Shown here: in pieces, positions 56,045 to 64,000 of the stretch
Layout: each line of letters opens with the position of its first letter
Numbering within the stretch: the first letter of the stretch is position 1
Assembly: GCA_016787665.1 (NCBI GenBank)
Contig: JAEUUC010000004.1
Coordinates: 62,001 to 126,000, forward strand
DNA from: Cyclobacteriaceae bacterium
GTDB lineage: Bacteria > Bacteroidota > Bacteroidia > Cytophagales > Cyclobacteriaceae
Length of the DNA: 64,000 bases
Direction of reading: 5' to 3'
The notes under the pieces: generated by a model
Databases searched by the model: none
Seen by the model: the letters and a program-made list of their open reading frames with translations, nothing else
Told to the model about the DNA's origin: nothing
Made by a program: the position numbers and the translations under genes

Positions 56045-57096
56045 ATCTTCTTCGTCTCTATGGCGTGCACCGCTTGGGCGGCCAAGGCTTTTACTACATC
56101 AATCAATTGACCGAATCGGGGATCTTGCGTGAATCCGGCTTTCCATCGGGCATAAATCTGTTGCGCAATCACGGCATTCTTAAATAATCCAAACACGTAA
56201 TAGAAGCTAATGTTTGACACATCCCGTCCGCTGCCGGCTGCATATCGGTCAATCACCTCTTTTCGACTCAGGTTGCCCGGCAACCAGGATACATTAAACA
56301 TGCGCGTCAGCGGATGGTCGGTCGGCTCGCACCAATAGGCGAGGGCTGCGCCCAAATCCATCAGCGGATCTCCCACGGTGGCCATCTCCCAATCCAGAAT
56401 GCCGATTATTCGGGTGGGGTCGTTTACGTCCAGCACTACGTTATCATACTTGAAGTCGTTGTGCAGAAACGCAACTTCTTTCGATACCGGCTGATTGGCG
56501 ATCAGCCACGCACTGCTTTCGTTCATGGCCGGAATCGAATCGGTTTCCGCTTTCGTATAACGTTGCGTCCAACCTTCAACCTGGCGGGCCACATATCCTT
56601 CCGGTTTCCCCAGGGTAGCCAGTCCGGTGGTTTGGATATTCAGAGCATGAATTTCAACCAGGGTATCCACCAGGTTGCGCGATAATGCCATGAACTGCTG
56701 GCGCGGCAGGGGCGACCGCGCATGACTTGCCCGCAGGATGATGCCGTTCAATCGCTCCATCACGTAAAACGATGAACCGATTACCAGTACATCTTCACAG
56801 AGCGCCACAGGCTTGGGCACGCGGTTAAAGTGGGGAAAAAGCAGTGACAATACCCGAAATTCGCGACCCATGTCGTGAGCCGATTTGATGTTGGCTCCGG
56901 CCGGGGGTTTCCGCAAGATGAACTCACCACCGGTGGCCGTCAGCGCATAGGTTAAGTTGGAAAAACCACTTGGGAATTGCCGGATGGAAGAGATCTGGCC
57001 GACTTGTGGAGCATGAGTATCCAGCCAGGTTTGCAACGCGCCTGCCGGCAGTTCTTCGCCAGCGCGTACGTCAACGGGTTGATCGATCGGTAGCAA
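56041..57096 (-). CDS. Acyl-CoA-operon phosphotransferase (ACAD10/11-type APH)
   Basis: A 351-aa aminoglycoside phosphotransferase-fold kinase. FSNLTYALTATGGEFILRKPP gives the N-lobe with the Lys, HNDFKYDNVVLD the catalytic loop, and GILDWEMATVGDPLMDLG the metal-binding Asp region. Homologues next to acyl-CoA dehydrogenases (ACAD10/11) phosphorylate 4-hydroxyacyl-CoA, so a similar step is likely here. The only available start is TTG at 57096, five bases after the upstream stop; a stop lies just before it in frame. Its ATGA overlap couples it to the SDR downstream. Confidence 0.88.
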   Translation of the reverse strand: MLPIDQPVDVRAGEELPAGALQTWLDTHAPQVGQISSIRQFPSGFSNLTYALTATGGEFILRKPPAGANIKSAHDMGREFRVLSLLFPHFNRVPKPVALCEDVLVIGSSFYVMERLNGIILRASHARSPLPRQQFMALSRNLVDTLVEIHALNIQTTGLATLGKPEGYVARQVEGWTQRYTKAETDSIPAMNESSAWLIANQPVSKEVAFLHNDFKYDNVVLDVNDPTRIIGILDWEMATVGDPLMDLGAALAYWCEPTDHPLTRMFNVSWLPGNLSRKEVIDRYAAGSGRDVSNISFYYVFGLFKNAVIAQQIYARWKAGFTQDPRFGQLIDVVKALAAQAVHAIETKKI

Positions 57097-57101
57097 GGAT
57101 T

Positions 57102-58340
57102 TTAGATTTCAGATTTCACGTATGAATTTTGGATTTTTTTCTTCAATCCGTATTTCTTGAGAATGCCGATGGCCATGCTTTGCAGATGAACTTCATCCGC
57201 TCCATCCCAAATGCGCGCGCCCCGCTCGTGTTGATAGAGTGTGGCGAGCAACGTCAGGTCGGAAAGGCCTGCGGCTCCGTAGGTTTGGATGGCCCGATCG
57301 AGAATACCCAGCATGATGTTGGCCACGTAATACTTGATTCCCGAGATATCATCGCGCGTGGCGGCTGCGCCCTGTTCATCAATCTTTTGAGCGGTGCGCA
57401 GCACCAGCAGGCGAGCCGCGTCAATCTCAACCCGGCTTTGGGTGATGAACGATTGAATGTACTGCTTATGCCCAAGATACACTCCGTCTTCAATTTCGCG
57501 CGACACGGCCCGCCTGCACATTAGATCAAATGCCTTTTCTGCGATGCCGATCCAGCGCATGCAATGGTGAATGCGTCCGGGGCCGAGCCGTTCTTGTGCC
57601 AGCTTAAAGCCCTCGCCCTCGGCACCGATGCGGTTGGTTTGTGGCACGCGGCAGTTTTCAAAACGGACTTCTGCGTGACTGGCCCAGCCTCCACCGGCTT
57701 CACCAAACACCGGGATGTTGCGCACGATGGAGTACCCCGGTGTGCCGGTGGGCACAATAATCATACTGGCGCGTTGATGCGGAGCGGCTTCCGGGTTCGT
57801 GACGGCCATCACAATGGTGAAGGCTGATCCTTCGGCACCGGTGGTAAACCATTTATGCCCGTTGATGATGTAGTCATCTCCTTCGCGCTGCGCAGTAGTG
57901 GCCAGCCGGGTAGGGTTGCTGCCGGCCATTTCCGGCTCCGTCATGGCGAAGCAACTGCGCACCTTGCCTTTGCAAAGCGGCAACAAGTAGTTCACCCGTT
58001 GCCCGGCTGAAGCAAACTTCGAGAGTAACTCGATGTTGCCGATATCCGGGGCCTGGCAATTGAACGTGTAATGCCCGTAGAACGGAGTGCGCGCCAATGC
58101 TTCACTGATTTGACCAAACTCGCAAAGCGTAAGGCCAAGGCCACCTTCCTCTTTTGGCAGATGTAATCCCCACAAGCCGGAGGTTTTCACCTTTTCCCGC
58201 TTCTCGTCCAGCAGCCGGAATGTTTCTGGCCACGGGCGGTGATGATGATCCTTCTCCAACGGAAGCAACTCCGCCTCAACAAAGGCGCGGACGCGTGGCA
58301 GGAGATCGGCAAGTCGTGGGGTTCCGAATAACTCTTCCAT
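57102..58340 (-). CDS. Acyl-CoA dehydrogenase family protein
   Basis: A 412-aa FAD-dependent flavoenzyme. Typical segments are FAMTEPEMAGSNPT, WFTTGAEGSAFTIV, and GGAGAGL-like QTYGAAGLSDLTLL near the end, followed by EVHLQSMAIGILKKYG. It belongs to the group linked with phosphotransferases (ACAD10/11-like), which suggests 4-hydroxyacid or fatty acid degradation. ATG 58340 is used; the upstream TTG is one codon before. It is the third gene of a six-gene operon. Confidence 0.92.
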   Translation of the reverse strand: MEELFGTPRLADLLPRVRAFVEAELLPLEKDHHHRPWPETFRLLDEKREKVKTSGLWGLHLPKEEGGLGLTLCEFGQISEALARTPFYGHYTFNCQAPDIGNIELLSKFASAGQRVNYLLPLCKGKVRSCFAMTEPEMAGSNPTRLATTAQREGDDYIINGHKWFTTGAEGSAFTIVMAVTNPEAAPHQRASMIIVPTGTPGYSIVRNIPVFGEAGGGWASHAEVRFENCRVPQTNRIGAEGEGFKLAQERLGPGRIHHCMRWIGIAEKAFDLMCRRAVSREIEDGVYLGHKQYIQSFITQSRVEIDAARLLVLRTAQKIDEQGAAATRDDISGIKYYVANIMLGILDRAIQTYGAAGLSDLTLLATLYQHERGARIWDGADEVHLQSMAIGILKKYGLKKKIQNSYVKSEI

Positions 58341-58343
58341 CAA

Positions 58344-59108
58344 TCAGATCGTTATGCCGCCATCGGCTGTGAAAATGGTTCCCGTACAGTAAGCCGAAGC
58401 CGGGGAGGCCAAAAAGAGAATGAGCGCAGCCATTTCTTCTGAAGTGCCCATGCGGGGCAGGGCCATGTGCCGCAAGAAGCTGTTCAGCATCTTTTCGTTC
58501 TGCCACAGCGCTTCCGAAAACTTGGTTTTGATCAGTCCCGGTGCCACGGCATTCACGCGAATGCCATCAACACCCCATTCTTTCGCCAGCACTTTGGTGA
58601 GCATATTCAACGCGGCTTTGGATACCGAGTAAATGCCCAGGCCCGGATCGGGCGTGTCGCCCGCCACCGAGCTGATGTTGACAATTGAACCACCGCCACG
58701 CGCCTTCATATGCGGGTAGGCCAACCGGGCCAATTCAAATGGTGACTTCACGTTCACGCTCATGATTTTATCGAAGGCCCAGCCTTCGGTTTGAACAACC
58801 GGGCCGTAGACTGGATTGGTGGCCGCATTGTTCACCAAAATGTCCAGTCCGCCTGCCCGCTTCACCACCTCAGCGACCAGTTCCGTGCAAAAAGCCGTGT
58901 CGCCCACGTTGCCGGCAATGAAATCACACGCTCCACCCGCTTGGGCGATGGCTTCGGCCACGGGCTTTAGCTCCTCTGCTTTGCGCGAATTGATCACGAC
59001 CCGGGCGCCTTGCCGGGCAAACATTCGGGCGGCTGCTTCGCCAATGCCTTTACTGGCGCCCGTAATCAGGGCCACTTTGCCGTTTAACTGAAATACAGAA
59101 CTATCCAT
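58344..59108 (-). CDS. SDR-family oxidoreductase (FabG/3-hydroxyacyl-CoA dehydrogenase-like)
   Basis: A 254-aa SDR. ITGASKGIGEAAA, NNAATNPVYG, VNISSVAG and YSVSKAALNMLTK give the cofactor and Ser/Tyr/Lys sites, and GLIKTKFSEAL and CTGTIFTADGG the C-terminal region. It is likely to handle the 3-hydroxyacyl step of the operon. Its stop lies three bases before the acyl-CoA dehydrogenase start. Confidence 0.9.
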   Translation of the reverse strand: MDSSVFQLNGKVALITGASKGIGEAAARMFARQGARVVINSRKAEELKPVAEAIAQAGGACDFIAGNVGDTAFCTELVAEVVKRAGGLDILVNNAATNPVYGPVVQTEGWAFDKIMSVNVKSPFELARLAYPHMKARGGGSIVNISSVAGDTPDPGLGIYSVSKAALNMLTKVLAKEWGVDGIRVNAVAPGLIKTKFSEALWQNEKMLNSFLRHMALPRMGTSEEMAALILFLASPASAYCTGTIFTADGGITI

Positions 59109-59110
59109 AT

Positions 59111-59506
59111 CTATTGAAATAAATTAACCATGTCTTCGGGCACGCGCCTCGGTTTGAACGATTGGGCATCCAGCATGACCCATATCGTTTTGGCTTTTAC
59201 CATTTCCTTTTTGGTCTGCGCATGGCGAATGACGATGAATCGTTCGAATCGTGCGCCTTGCGCCTGACCCACCCAGGTACCCACTTCAATGGGATCGCCC
59301 AGAAAAGCCGGGGCGAGGTAGTCGATTTCATGGCGCGAGGCTACCCACACCACTTCGTTGATCCGATGCTGGCCCACCTGCTGCCAGTGGCTTTTGGCTA
59401 CATCCTGAATCCATTGAAGATAGACCACATTGTTAACATGGTTGAGTTCATCAATGTCGGCCGGCACCACGGTGCGCGTCATCGTAAATCGGAACGGATG
59501 AGACAT
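59111..59506 (-). CDS. Acyl-CoA thioesterase (hot-dog fold, YbgC/4HBT-like)
   Basis: A 131-aa hot-dog protein: MSHPFRFTMTRTVVPADIDELNHVNNVVYLQWIQDVAKSHW with the D-x-x-x-H-V-N-N-V/A-Y-Y pattern of 4-hydroxybenzoyl-CoA thioesterases. The Asp in the ADIDELNHVN loop is likely catalytic. It starts at ATG 59506, four bases after a TATCTTGG near-match to a -7 box on the minus strand, so it appears to be the first gene of the acyl-CoA operon. Confidence 0.88.
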   Translation of the reverse strand: MSHPFRFTMTRTVVPADIDELNHVNNVVYLQWIQDVAKSHWQQVGQHRINEVVWVASRHEIDYLAPAFLGDPIEVGTWVGQAQGARFERFIVIRHAQTKKEMVKAKTIWVMLDAQSFKPRRVPEDMVNLFQ

Positions 59507-59552
59507 GGCTCCAAGATAGGTAATAATGCTGTAGTCATTCACCGCCAGTGAT

Positions 59553-59560
59553 TACCTTTG
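59553..59560 (+). promoter_or_regulatory. Candidate -7 box for the ABC-F gene
   Basis: TACCTTTG matches TAnnTTTG; the ATG at 59576 follows after 15 bases. Confidence 0.4.
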
Positions 59561-59575
59561 CGCCTCATTTTTCTT

Positions 59576-61438
59576 ATGAACTATCTTTCAGCCGAAGGGC
59601 TTTCCAAATCCTATCACGACAAATGGCTCTTTCGCAATCTCTCGGTGGGCATTTCGCAGGGGGAAAAGTATGCTTTGGTGGGCAACAATGGAGTGGGTAA
59701 AAGTACACTGCTCAAGATTCTTACGGGCGAAATCCAACCGGATGGCGGCACCGTGGTGGTGCGCGAGGGTATCCGACTGGGCTACCTGACCCAGCAACCG
59801 ACCGTTGACGATAACGTGCAGGTAAAGGATGTGCTTTTTCATGAGTCAAATGAAGTGGCTCGTGCGGTGAAAGAATATGAAGACTGCCTCCACCATCCGG
59901 ATGTGGCGCCCGAGCGCATGCAAGCCGCGTTGGAGAAAATGGAAGAGTTCAGCGCCTGGGACTATGACGCCAAAGTTCAGGAAGTAACCGGTCGGCTTGG
60001 CGTACCGGACATGGACAAAAAATTTGGCGAGCTCTCAGGCGGCCAAAAGAAGCGGATCTTTCTCGCGCAGTTGTTGCTGGCCGAGCCCGACCTCATCATC
60101 ATGGACGAGCCAACCAATCACCTGGACTTGTCGGCCATTGAATGGTTGGAAAACTACCTCAGTGGCGTGAACATGACGGTGATTATGGTTACCCATGATC
60201 GTTACTTTCTGGATGCTGTGGCTACGGAGATTCTCGAAATCGACCGGGGCCAATTGTTCCGGTACCACGGCAACTATGCCTATTTCCTCGAGAAGAAATC
60301 CGAACGCGAGGAGATGTTAAAATCTGAGGTGGAAAAAGCGCGTAACCTGATGCGCAAAGAGCTGGAGTGGATGAGACGGCAACCGAAAGCGCGGGGCACG
60401 AAAGCCAAGTACCGCGTGGACGCGTTTTATGAATTGCAACAGAAGGCGTCCACCGATTTGCGAAAAGAGCGGCTCGAACTCGATATCCAGGAGGCTCGCC
60501 AGGGCGGGAAAATTCTGGAGGTTCATGATATCCGCAAATCCTGGGGGAGCCAGGTTGTCATTGAAAACTTCTCCTACACCTTCAAGAAGTTCGATCGCAT
60601 TGGTGTGGTAGGGCAAAACGGTGTTGGTAAGTCCACCTTTCTGGATATCCTCACCGGGCGTCTGAAACCCGATGGGGGCGAAGTTATTCCGGGTGTAACC
60701 ACGCGCTTTGGTTACTTCACGCAGGAGGCGGTGAGCCTGAATCCCAACCACCGGGTTATTGAAGAAGTAAAAGAGATCGCTGAATTCATAACCCTGAGTG
60801 ACGGCAGCCAGATTTCGGCCAGCAAGTTCCTCGACAACTTTTTGTTTCCGCCCGAAAAGCAATACACGTTCGTGGAAAAGCTCAGTGGGGGAGAGAAAAA
60901 ACGCCTGCAGTTACTCAAGTTGCTGGTGACCAATCCGAACTTCCTGGTGCTGGATGAACCCACCAATGATTTTGACATTGATACGCTCAATGTATTGGAA
61001 GATTTCCTGGAGAAATTCACGGGGTGCCTGTTGCTGGTTTCGCACGACCGGTATTTTATGGATCACCTGGTCGATCAGTTGTTTGTGTTCGAAGGCAACG
61101 GACAAATCCGGAAATTCAACGGCAACTATACCGATTACCGCGCGTGGGTTGATGATCAGAAGGCGGCTGTGGAAGAAAAACCGGTGGCACAACCAAAGGT
61201 GGAGAAGGTGGAGTCTGCTCATTCTTCCAAACTTTCCTACAAGGAGCGGCAGGAGTTGGATGCGTTGGTAGCCGAGATTGAGAAGCTTGAGCTTGAAAAA
61301 GGGGAGGAGACAGCCCGGCTTTCGGGAGGTTCAACCGATCATGCCGAACTTCAGGAACGTGCCGAGCGCATTGCCCAAATCGACCGGCTGCTGGAGACCA
61401 AGACCGCCCGCTGGATGGCTTTGGCGGAGCGGGCCTGA
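59576..61438 (+). CDS. ABC-F family ATPase
   Basis: A 620-aa soluble tandem ATPase without membrane helices. Two Walker A motifs (GNNGVGKST and GQNGVGKST), two signature motifs (LSGGQKKRIF and LSGGEKKRLQ) and MDEPTNHLDL/LDEPTNDFDI are present. The interdomain linker is charged (RKELEWMRRQPKARGTKAKYR), as in translation factors of the Uup/EttA type. The C-terminus (about 540-620) is a coiled-coil extension. It probably acts on the ribosome or in genome stability. The frame from TTG 59558 would add six residues, so ATG 59576 is used. Confidence 0.93.
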   Translation: MNYLSAEGLSKSYHDKWLFRNLSVGISQGEKYALVGNNGVGKSTLLKILTGEIQPDGGTVVVREGIRLGYLTQQPTVDDNVQVKDVLFHESNEVARAVKEYEDCLHHPDVAPERMQAALEKMEEFSAWDYDAKVQEVTGRLGVPDMDKKFGELSGGQKKRIFLAQLLLAEPDLIIMDEPTNHLDLSAIEWLENYLSGVNMTVIMVTHDRYFLDAVATEILEIDRGQLFRYHGNYAYFLEKKSEREEMLKSEVEKARNLMRKELEWMRRQPKARGTKAKYRVDAFYELQQKASTDLRKERLELDIQEARQGGKILEVHDIRKSWGSQVVIENFSYTFKKFDRIGVVGQNGVGKSTFLDILTGRLKPDGGEVIPGVTTRFGYFTQEAVSLNPNHRVIEEVKEIAEFITLSDGSQISASKFLDNFLFPPEKQYTFVEKLSGGEKKRLQLLKLLVTNPNFLVLDEPTNDFDIDTLNVLEDFLEKFTGCLLLVSHDRYFMDHLVDQLFVFEGNGQIRKFNGNYTDYRAWVDDQKAAVEEKPVAQPKVEKVESAHSSKLSYKERQELDALVAEIEKLELEKGEETARLSGGSTDHAELQERAERIAQIDRLLETKTARWMALAERA

Positions 61439-61441
61439 TAA

Positions 61442-62422
61442 TCAGGGCTTCTGACCCGTCTTTGCTTTTTTCTCTTTGTCTTTGAAATATCCGCGGAACA
61501 GCACATGGCTGCGCATGGCCTCCATGTTTTCATTTAGCTTCACGCTGCTTTCATTCAGATTGCGAAGGGTTTCCTGAAAATCTGTCCTCATGGTGGTATC
61601 GCGCAGGAGGGCGTTAAGCAAACCCGGGTCGTGATTGAGGCGGCTGACAAATTCTTGCAGGCTGTCTGAAGCGAGCGTGATCCTCGCAGACGTTTTATCC
61701 AAATTCGCCAGCGTGGTTTTGACATGCACAGCTGTGGTCGTGTCCGTCAGCAGCCAGCCAACCACACCTTTTCCTTTCTCCACTTGTTCCACAATTCCAT
61801 TCGCCTCGGCCAGCAGGTGGTTGGTTTGGTCCATGGCCTGTCGTAAACTGCGAATGGACCGCGTGAGATCCTGGCGCATCGTGCTGTCATACAGCAGGTA
61901 CGTGAGCGTGCCATGCCCGTGTTTGATTTGCTGTGTCACTTCCAGCAGGTTGGAGGTCAACATGGCGGCATTTTCGTTGGTCATGTTGAGCGTCTTCAAA
62001 ATATCATCGGTTTTGATGCGGCTAAATGAGCGAAGGCGGTCTTTGTTTTCAACCGGGGGAACGGTGGCCGAACCGGGACTGATGTTCACCAGCATGTTGC
62101 CCATCAGGCCATCGGAACCAATGGAGGCAACCGCGTCTTTCTTGATGAACGGTCGCACACTTTCCCGAACGCGCATCATCACTTCAATGACGGAGTCGCT
62201 TTTAATTTCCACCGACAGCACTGTTCCTACGTTGATGCCGGAGAAGCGAACGTTATTGCCCGGCTGTAATCCATTGACATTATTGAATACCACGGATATG
62301 ACAAACGTTTGCCGGAACATATCCTGCTTCTGGCCGATGAGATAGGCCGTCACCGTAAAGATGAGGGCTCCCAGAATGACCAGGAAGCCGAGGCGGGCCG
62401 TACGTTGGGTTGACTTTTCCAT
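61442..62422 (-). CDS. MlaD/MCE-domain protein
   Basis: A 326-aa inner-membrane-anchored lipid-transfer protein: one N-terminal helix (LGFLVILGALIFTVTAYLI), then an MCE domain (about 40-120; VRFSGINVGTVLSVEI, GSDGLMGNMLVNISPG). A long helical, partly coiled-coil C-terminal region (about 140-310) probably forms a periplasmic tunnel. It is the substrate-binding subunit of a phospholipid transporter with MlaF and MlaE. No periplasmic carrier (MlaC) is next to it. Confidence 0.9.
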   Translation of the reverse strand: MEKSTQRTARLGFLVILGALIFTVTAYLIGQKQDMFRQTFVISVVFNNVNGLQPGNNVRFSGINVGTVLSVEIKSDSVIEVMMRVRESVRPFIKKDAVASIGSDGLMGNMLVNISPGSATVPPVENKDRLRSFSRIKTDDILKTLNMTNENAAMLTSNLLEVTQQIKHGHGTLTYLLYDSTMRQDLTRSIRSLRQAMDQTNHLLAEANGIVEQVEKGKGVVGWLLTDTTTAVHVKTTLANLDKTSARITLASDSLQEFVSRLNHDPGLLNALLRDTTMRTDFQETLRNLNESSVKLNENMEAMRSHVLFRGYFKDKEKKAKTGQKP

Positions 62423-62439
62423 ACATCAGATCATTTGTG

Positions 62440-63189
62440 CTACGTGAAGAATGAATGAACGACCGGATCGGTCATGCGCTCAACTTCCTCGTATTTACCT
62501 TCAATATAATTTTTTCCATCGGAGAGAATGACGAGCCGGTTGCCCGTGATGCGGGCGCAGGCCAGGTCGTGCGTGATCACCACCGAAGCCGCCTGGTACT
62601 GCTTTTGAATATCCACGATCAGCCGGCTGATCTCGCGTGCGGTAATAGGGTCCAGCCCGCTGGTGGGCTCATCGTACAAAATCAACTTGGGGCGCATAAT
62701 GATGGTGCGCGCCAACGCAATCCGCTTCTTCATTCCACCGCTCAGCTCGGAGGGAAGCAGGTCAATGGCATTCAACAGCCCCACATTCTCCAGCGCCTCC
62801 TTCACGAGATCTTCGGCCCGGTATCCTTTTATCTTTTCCAGATGCCTGCGCAACGGAAATTCAAGATTTTCCCTCACCGTCATCGAGTCGTACAGGGCGC
62901 TGCCCTGAAATTGAAAGCCGACATCTGCGCGCAATTCATCCAGTTCCCGTACGGAAAGTTTCGGCACATCTTTGCCGAGCACTATCAATTGGCCTTCGTC
63001 TATCGGTTCTAACCCGATAATGCATTTGATTAATACCGATTTGCCTGACCCGGACTTACCCATGACGGCCACATTTTCACCGGCCGCCACATCCAGGTGA
63101 AATCCCCGCAAGACGTGGTTGCTTCCGAACGACTTATGCAGGTTGCGGATGGAGACAACAGACGAATATGTTTGCGGGTCAGAGTTCAT
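62440..63189 (-). CDS. MlaF-like ABC transporter ATPase
   Basis: A 249-aa ATPase: VMGKSGSGKSVLIKCI (Walker A with a Val after the Ser, typical of MCE transporters), LSGGMKKRIALARTIIM (signature) and ILYDEPTSGLDPIT (Walker B). The C-terminal segment ends EVERMTDPVVHSFFT. It starts inside the end of mlaE (11-base overlap) and precedes the MCE gene by 17 bases. Confidence 0.92.
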   Translation of the reverse strand: MNSDPQTYSSVVSIRNLHKSFGSNHVLRGFHLDVAAGENVAVMGKSGSGKSVLIKCIIGLEPIDEGQLIVLGKDVPKLSVRELDELRADVGFQFQGSALYDSMTVRENLEFPLRRHLEKIKGYRAEDLVKEALENVGLLNAIDLLPSELSGGMKKRIALARTIIMRPKLILYDEPTSGLDPITAREISRLIVDIQKQYQAASVVITHDLACARITGNRLVILSDGKNYIEGKYEEVERMTDPVVHSFFT

Positions 63190-64000
63190 AAAAAATGTCG
63201 GTAACCAGCACCGCTATGAAGTCAAGAACAAATACCAGGAGCGAGGCAATAACGACAGCTTCGTTGGCCGTGCGACCAACGCCCTCTGTACCGCGGGACG
63301 AGGTATAACCCTTGTAACACCCGATGATACCGATGGCGAATCCGAAAAAGAATGACTTGATGATCGAGGGGAGGAGATCTCCGAATTGCAGAAACTCCAA
63401 CACTTTGGAGAAATAGAGCGTAAACGAAACGCCACCCTTGAGGTTCTCGACAATGGCTGAGCCGCCCAGGGAAATCAGGTCAGACATAATCACCAACACG
63501 GGTATCATAATGGTGGTGGCCGTTACGCGGGTAATCACCAGGTACTTGAATGGATTGGTGCCCGATACCTCCATCGCGTCAATTTGTTCGGTTACTTTCA
63601 TCGAGGCCAGTTCGGCACCAATGCCCGAGCCCACTTTGCCCGCACAGATAAGGGCGGTAAGCACGGGGCCGATTTCCCGCACAATGGCAATGCCGACCAT
63701 GGCTGGCATCCAGCTTTGCGCACCAAATTCAATAAGGGTAGGGCGGGTTTGCAGCGTGAGCACAATGCCCATGATAAACCCGGTGGTACCCACCAGCGCC
63801 ATCGACTTATTGCCGATGAGGAAGCACTGTTTGAGCAATTCCTGAAATTCGTAAGGCGGAAACCACACCTCACGCCAGTAGCGCGCGGCAAACTGGCTGA
63901 TCTGCCCGGTGGTAACAAAAAACTGTCGAAGTAAACGAAGCACAACCAACCGGTTTTTGAACAGGAGTAAGGTACTGGTGGCTGCGTGCCGCAACAATGA
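63179..64000 (-). CDS. MlaE-like permease (N-terminus at the window edge)
   Basis: At least 272 aa of an MCE-transporter permease with about five to six membrane helices. ALVGTTGFIMGIVLTLQTRPTLIEFGA, FGAQSWMPAMVGIAIVREIGPVLTALICAGKVGSGIGAELASMKVTEQIDAMEV is compressed here to the key family stretch: REIGPVLTAL, GKVGSGIGAELASMKV and QIDAMEV. The reading frame stays open to the window end, and the only in-window starts are TTG codons (63997 and 63994), so the true start may lie beyond 64000. Confidence 0.88.
   Translation of the reverse strand, partial: SLLRHAATSTLLLFKNRLVVLRLLRQFFVTTGQISQFAARYWREVWFPPYEFQELLKQCFLIGNKSMALVGTTGFIMGIVLTLQTRPTLIEFGAQSWMPAMVGIAIVREIGPVLTALICAGKVGSGIGAELASMKVTEQIDAMEVSGTNPFKYLVITRVTATTIMIPVLVIMSDLISLGGSAIVENLKGGVSFTLYFSKVLEFLQFGDLLPSIIKSFFFGFAIGIIGCYKGYTSSRGTEGVGRTANEAVVIASLLVFVLDFIAVLVTDIFYEL

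Noticed and set aside
1..64000. tRNA, rRNA, CRISPR array, insertion sequence, integrase or prophage genes
   Set aside because: No cloverleaf-like sequence, regular repeat-spacer array, transposase or phage motif was seen in any gap or frame.

Overview
The window looks like chromosomal DNA of a free-living member of the Bacteroidota, most likely order Cytophagales. This is an inference from gene content: S46 dipeptidyl peptidase, PadR plus a MacB/FtsX permease with the N-terminal 'prefix' domain typical of Cytophagales, a DUF3667 protein, MHS-type transporter, AarF/TetR pair, and a tiny 'SsrA-binding protein'-like ORF. It also rests on signals: almost no Shine-Dalgarno sequences, and TAnnTTTG (-7) boxes close to several start codons. 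Base composition is about 50% GC, coding density is high, and I see no insertion sequence, prophage, CRISPR array, tRNA or rRNA.

Layout. 1-4.1 kb: a Na+/solute symporter coupled to a 39-aa membrane peptide, then a minus-strand arsenic operon arsR-arsM-arsN-arsC with two matching palindromic operators. 4.1-8.6 kb: a secreted amidohydrolase with a DUF3592 protein, and a TIR-TM-TolB-TPR receptor-like protein. 8.6-17 kb (minus): a split transketolase interrupted by an alpha/beta hydrolase, an S46 peptidase, and an FAH-M23-peroxiredoxin operon. 17-22.5 kb: M48 peptidase, DEDDh exonuclease with a degenerate Mur-ligase-like protein, replicative helicase DnaB, a histidine-kinase-like pseudoenzyme, and DoxX. 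22.6-33.9 kb: oxidoreductase, a two-gene cassette of unknown function under an 18-bp palindrome, tail-specific protease, TraB/GumN, an ABC-2 exporter with TerB/FHA-like N-terminus, and an HDAC-family enzyme. 34-47 kb: sulfatase, MHS transporter, DUF4184, LigD, HigBA toxin-antitoxin, Rieske oxygenase, TPR proteins, TetR/AarF, and Ku. 47-54 kb: MacB/FtsX permease with PadR, DUF3667, HEAT-like protein, gamma-glutamyltransferase. 54-59.5 kb: a tightly coupled six-gene acyl-CoA operon. 59.5-64 kb: ABC-F ATPase and an Mla/MCE lipid transport operon that runs off the right edge.

Functional links. arsR/M/N/C form an arsenic reduction and methylation module without an efflux pump in view. LigD (polymerase-phosphoesterase-ligase) and Ku supply a complete two-protein non-homologous end-joining pathway, separated by about 5.4 kb that includes HigBA. 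The thioesterase, two SDRs, acyl-CoA dehydrogenase, phosphotransferase and PaaE-like reductase are very likely one acyl-CoA catabolic operon with four-base overlaps. MlaE-MlaF-MlaD form a phospholipid transporter of the envelope.

Limits. All names come from motif recognition by eye; no database search was run. Start codons were chosen from signal peptides, overlaps and promoter positions, and several differ from the longest open frame.
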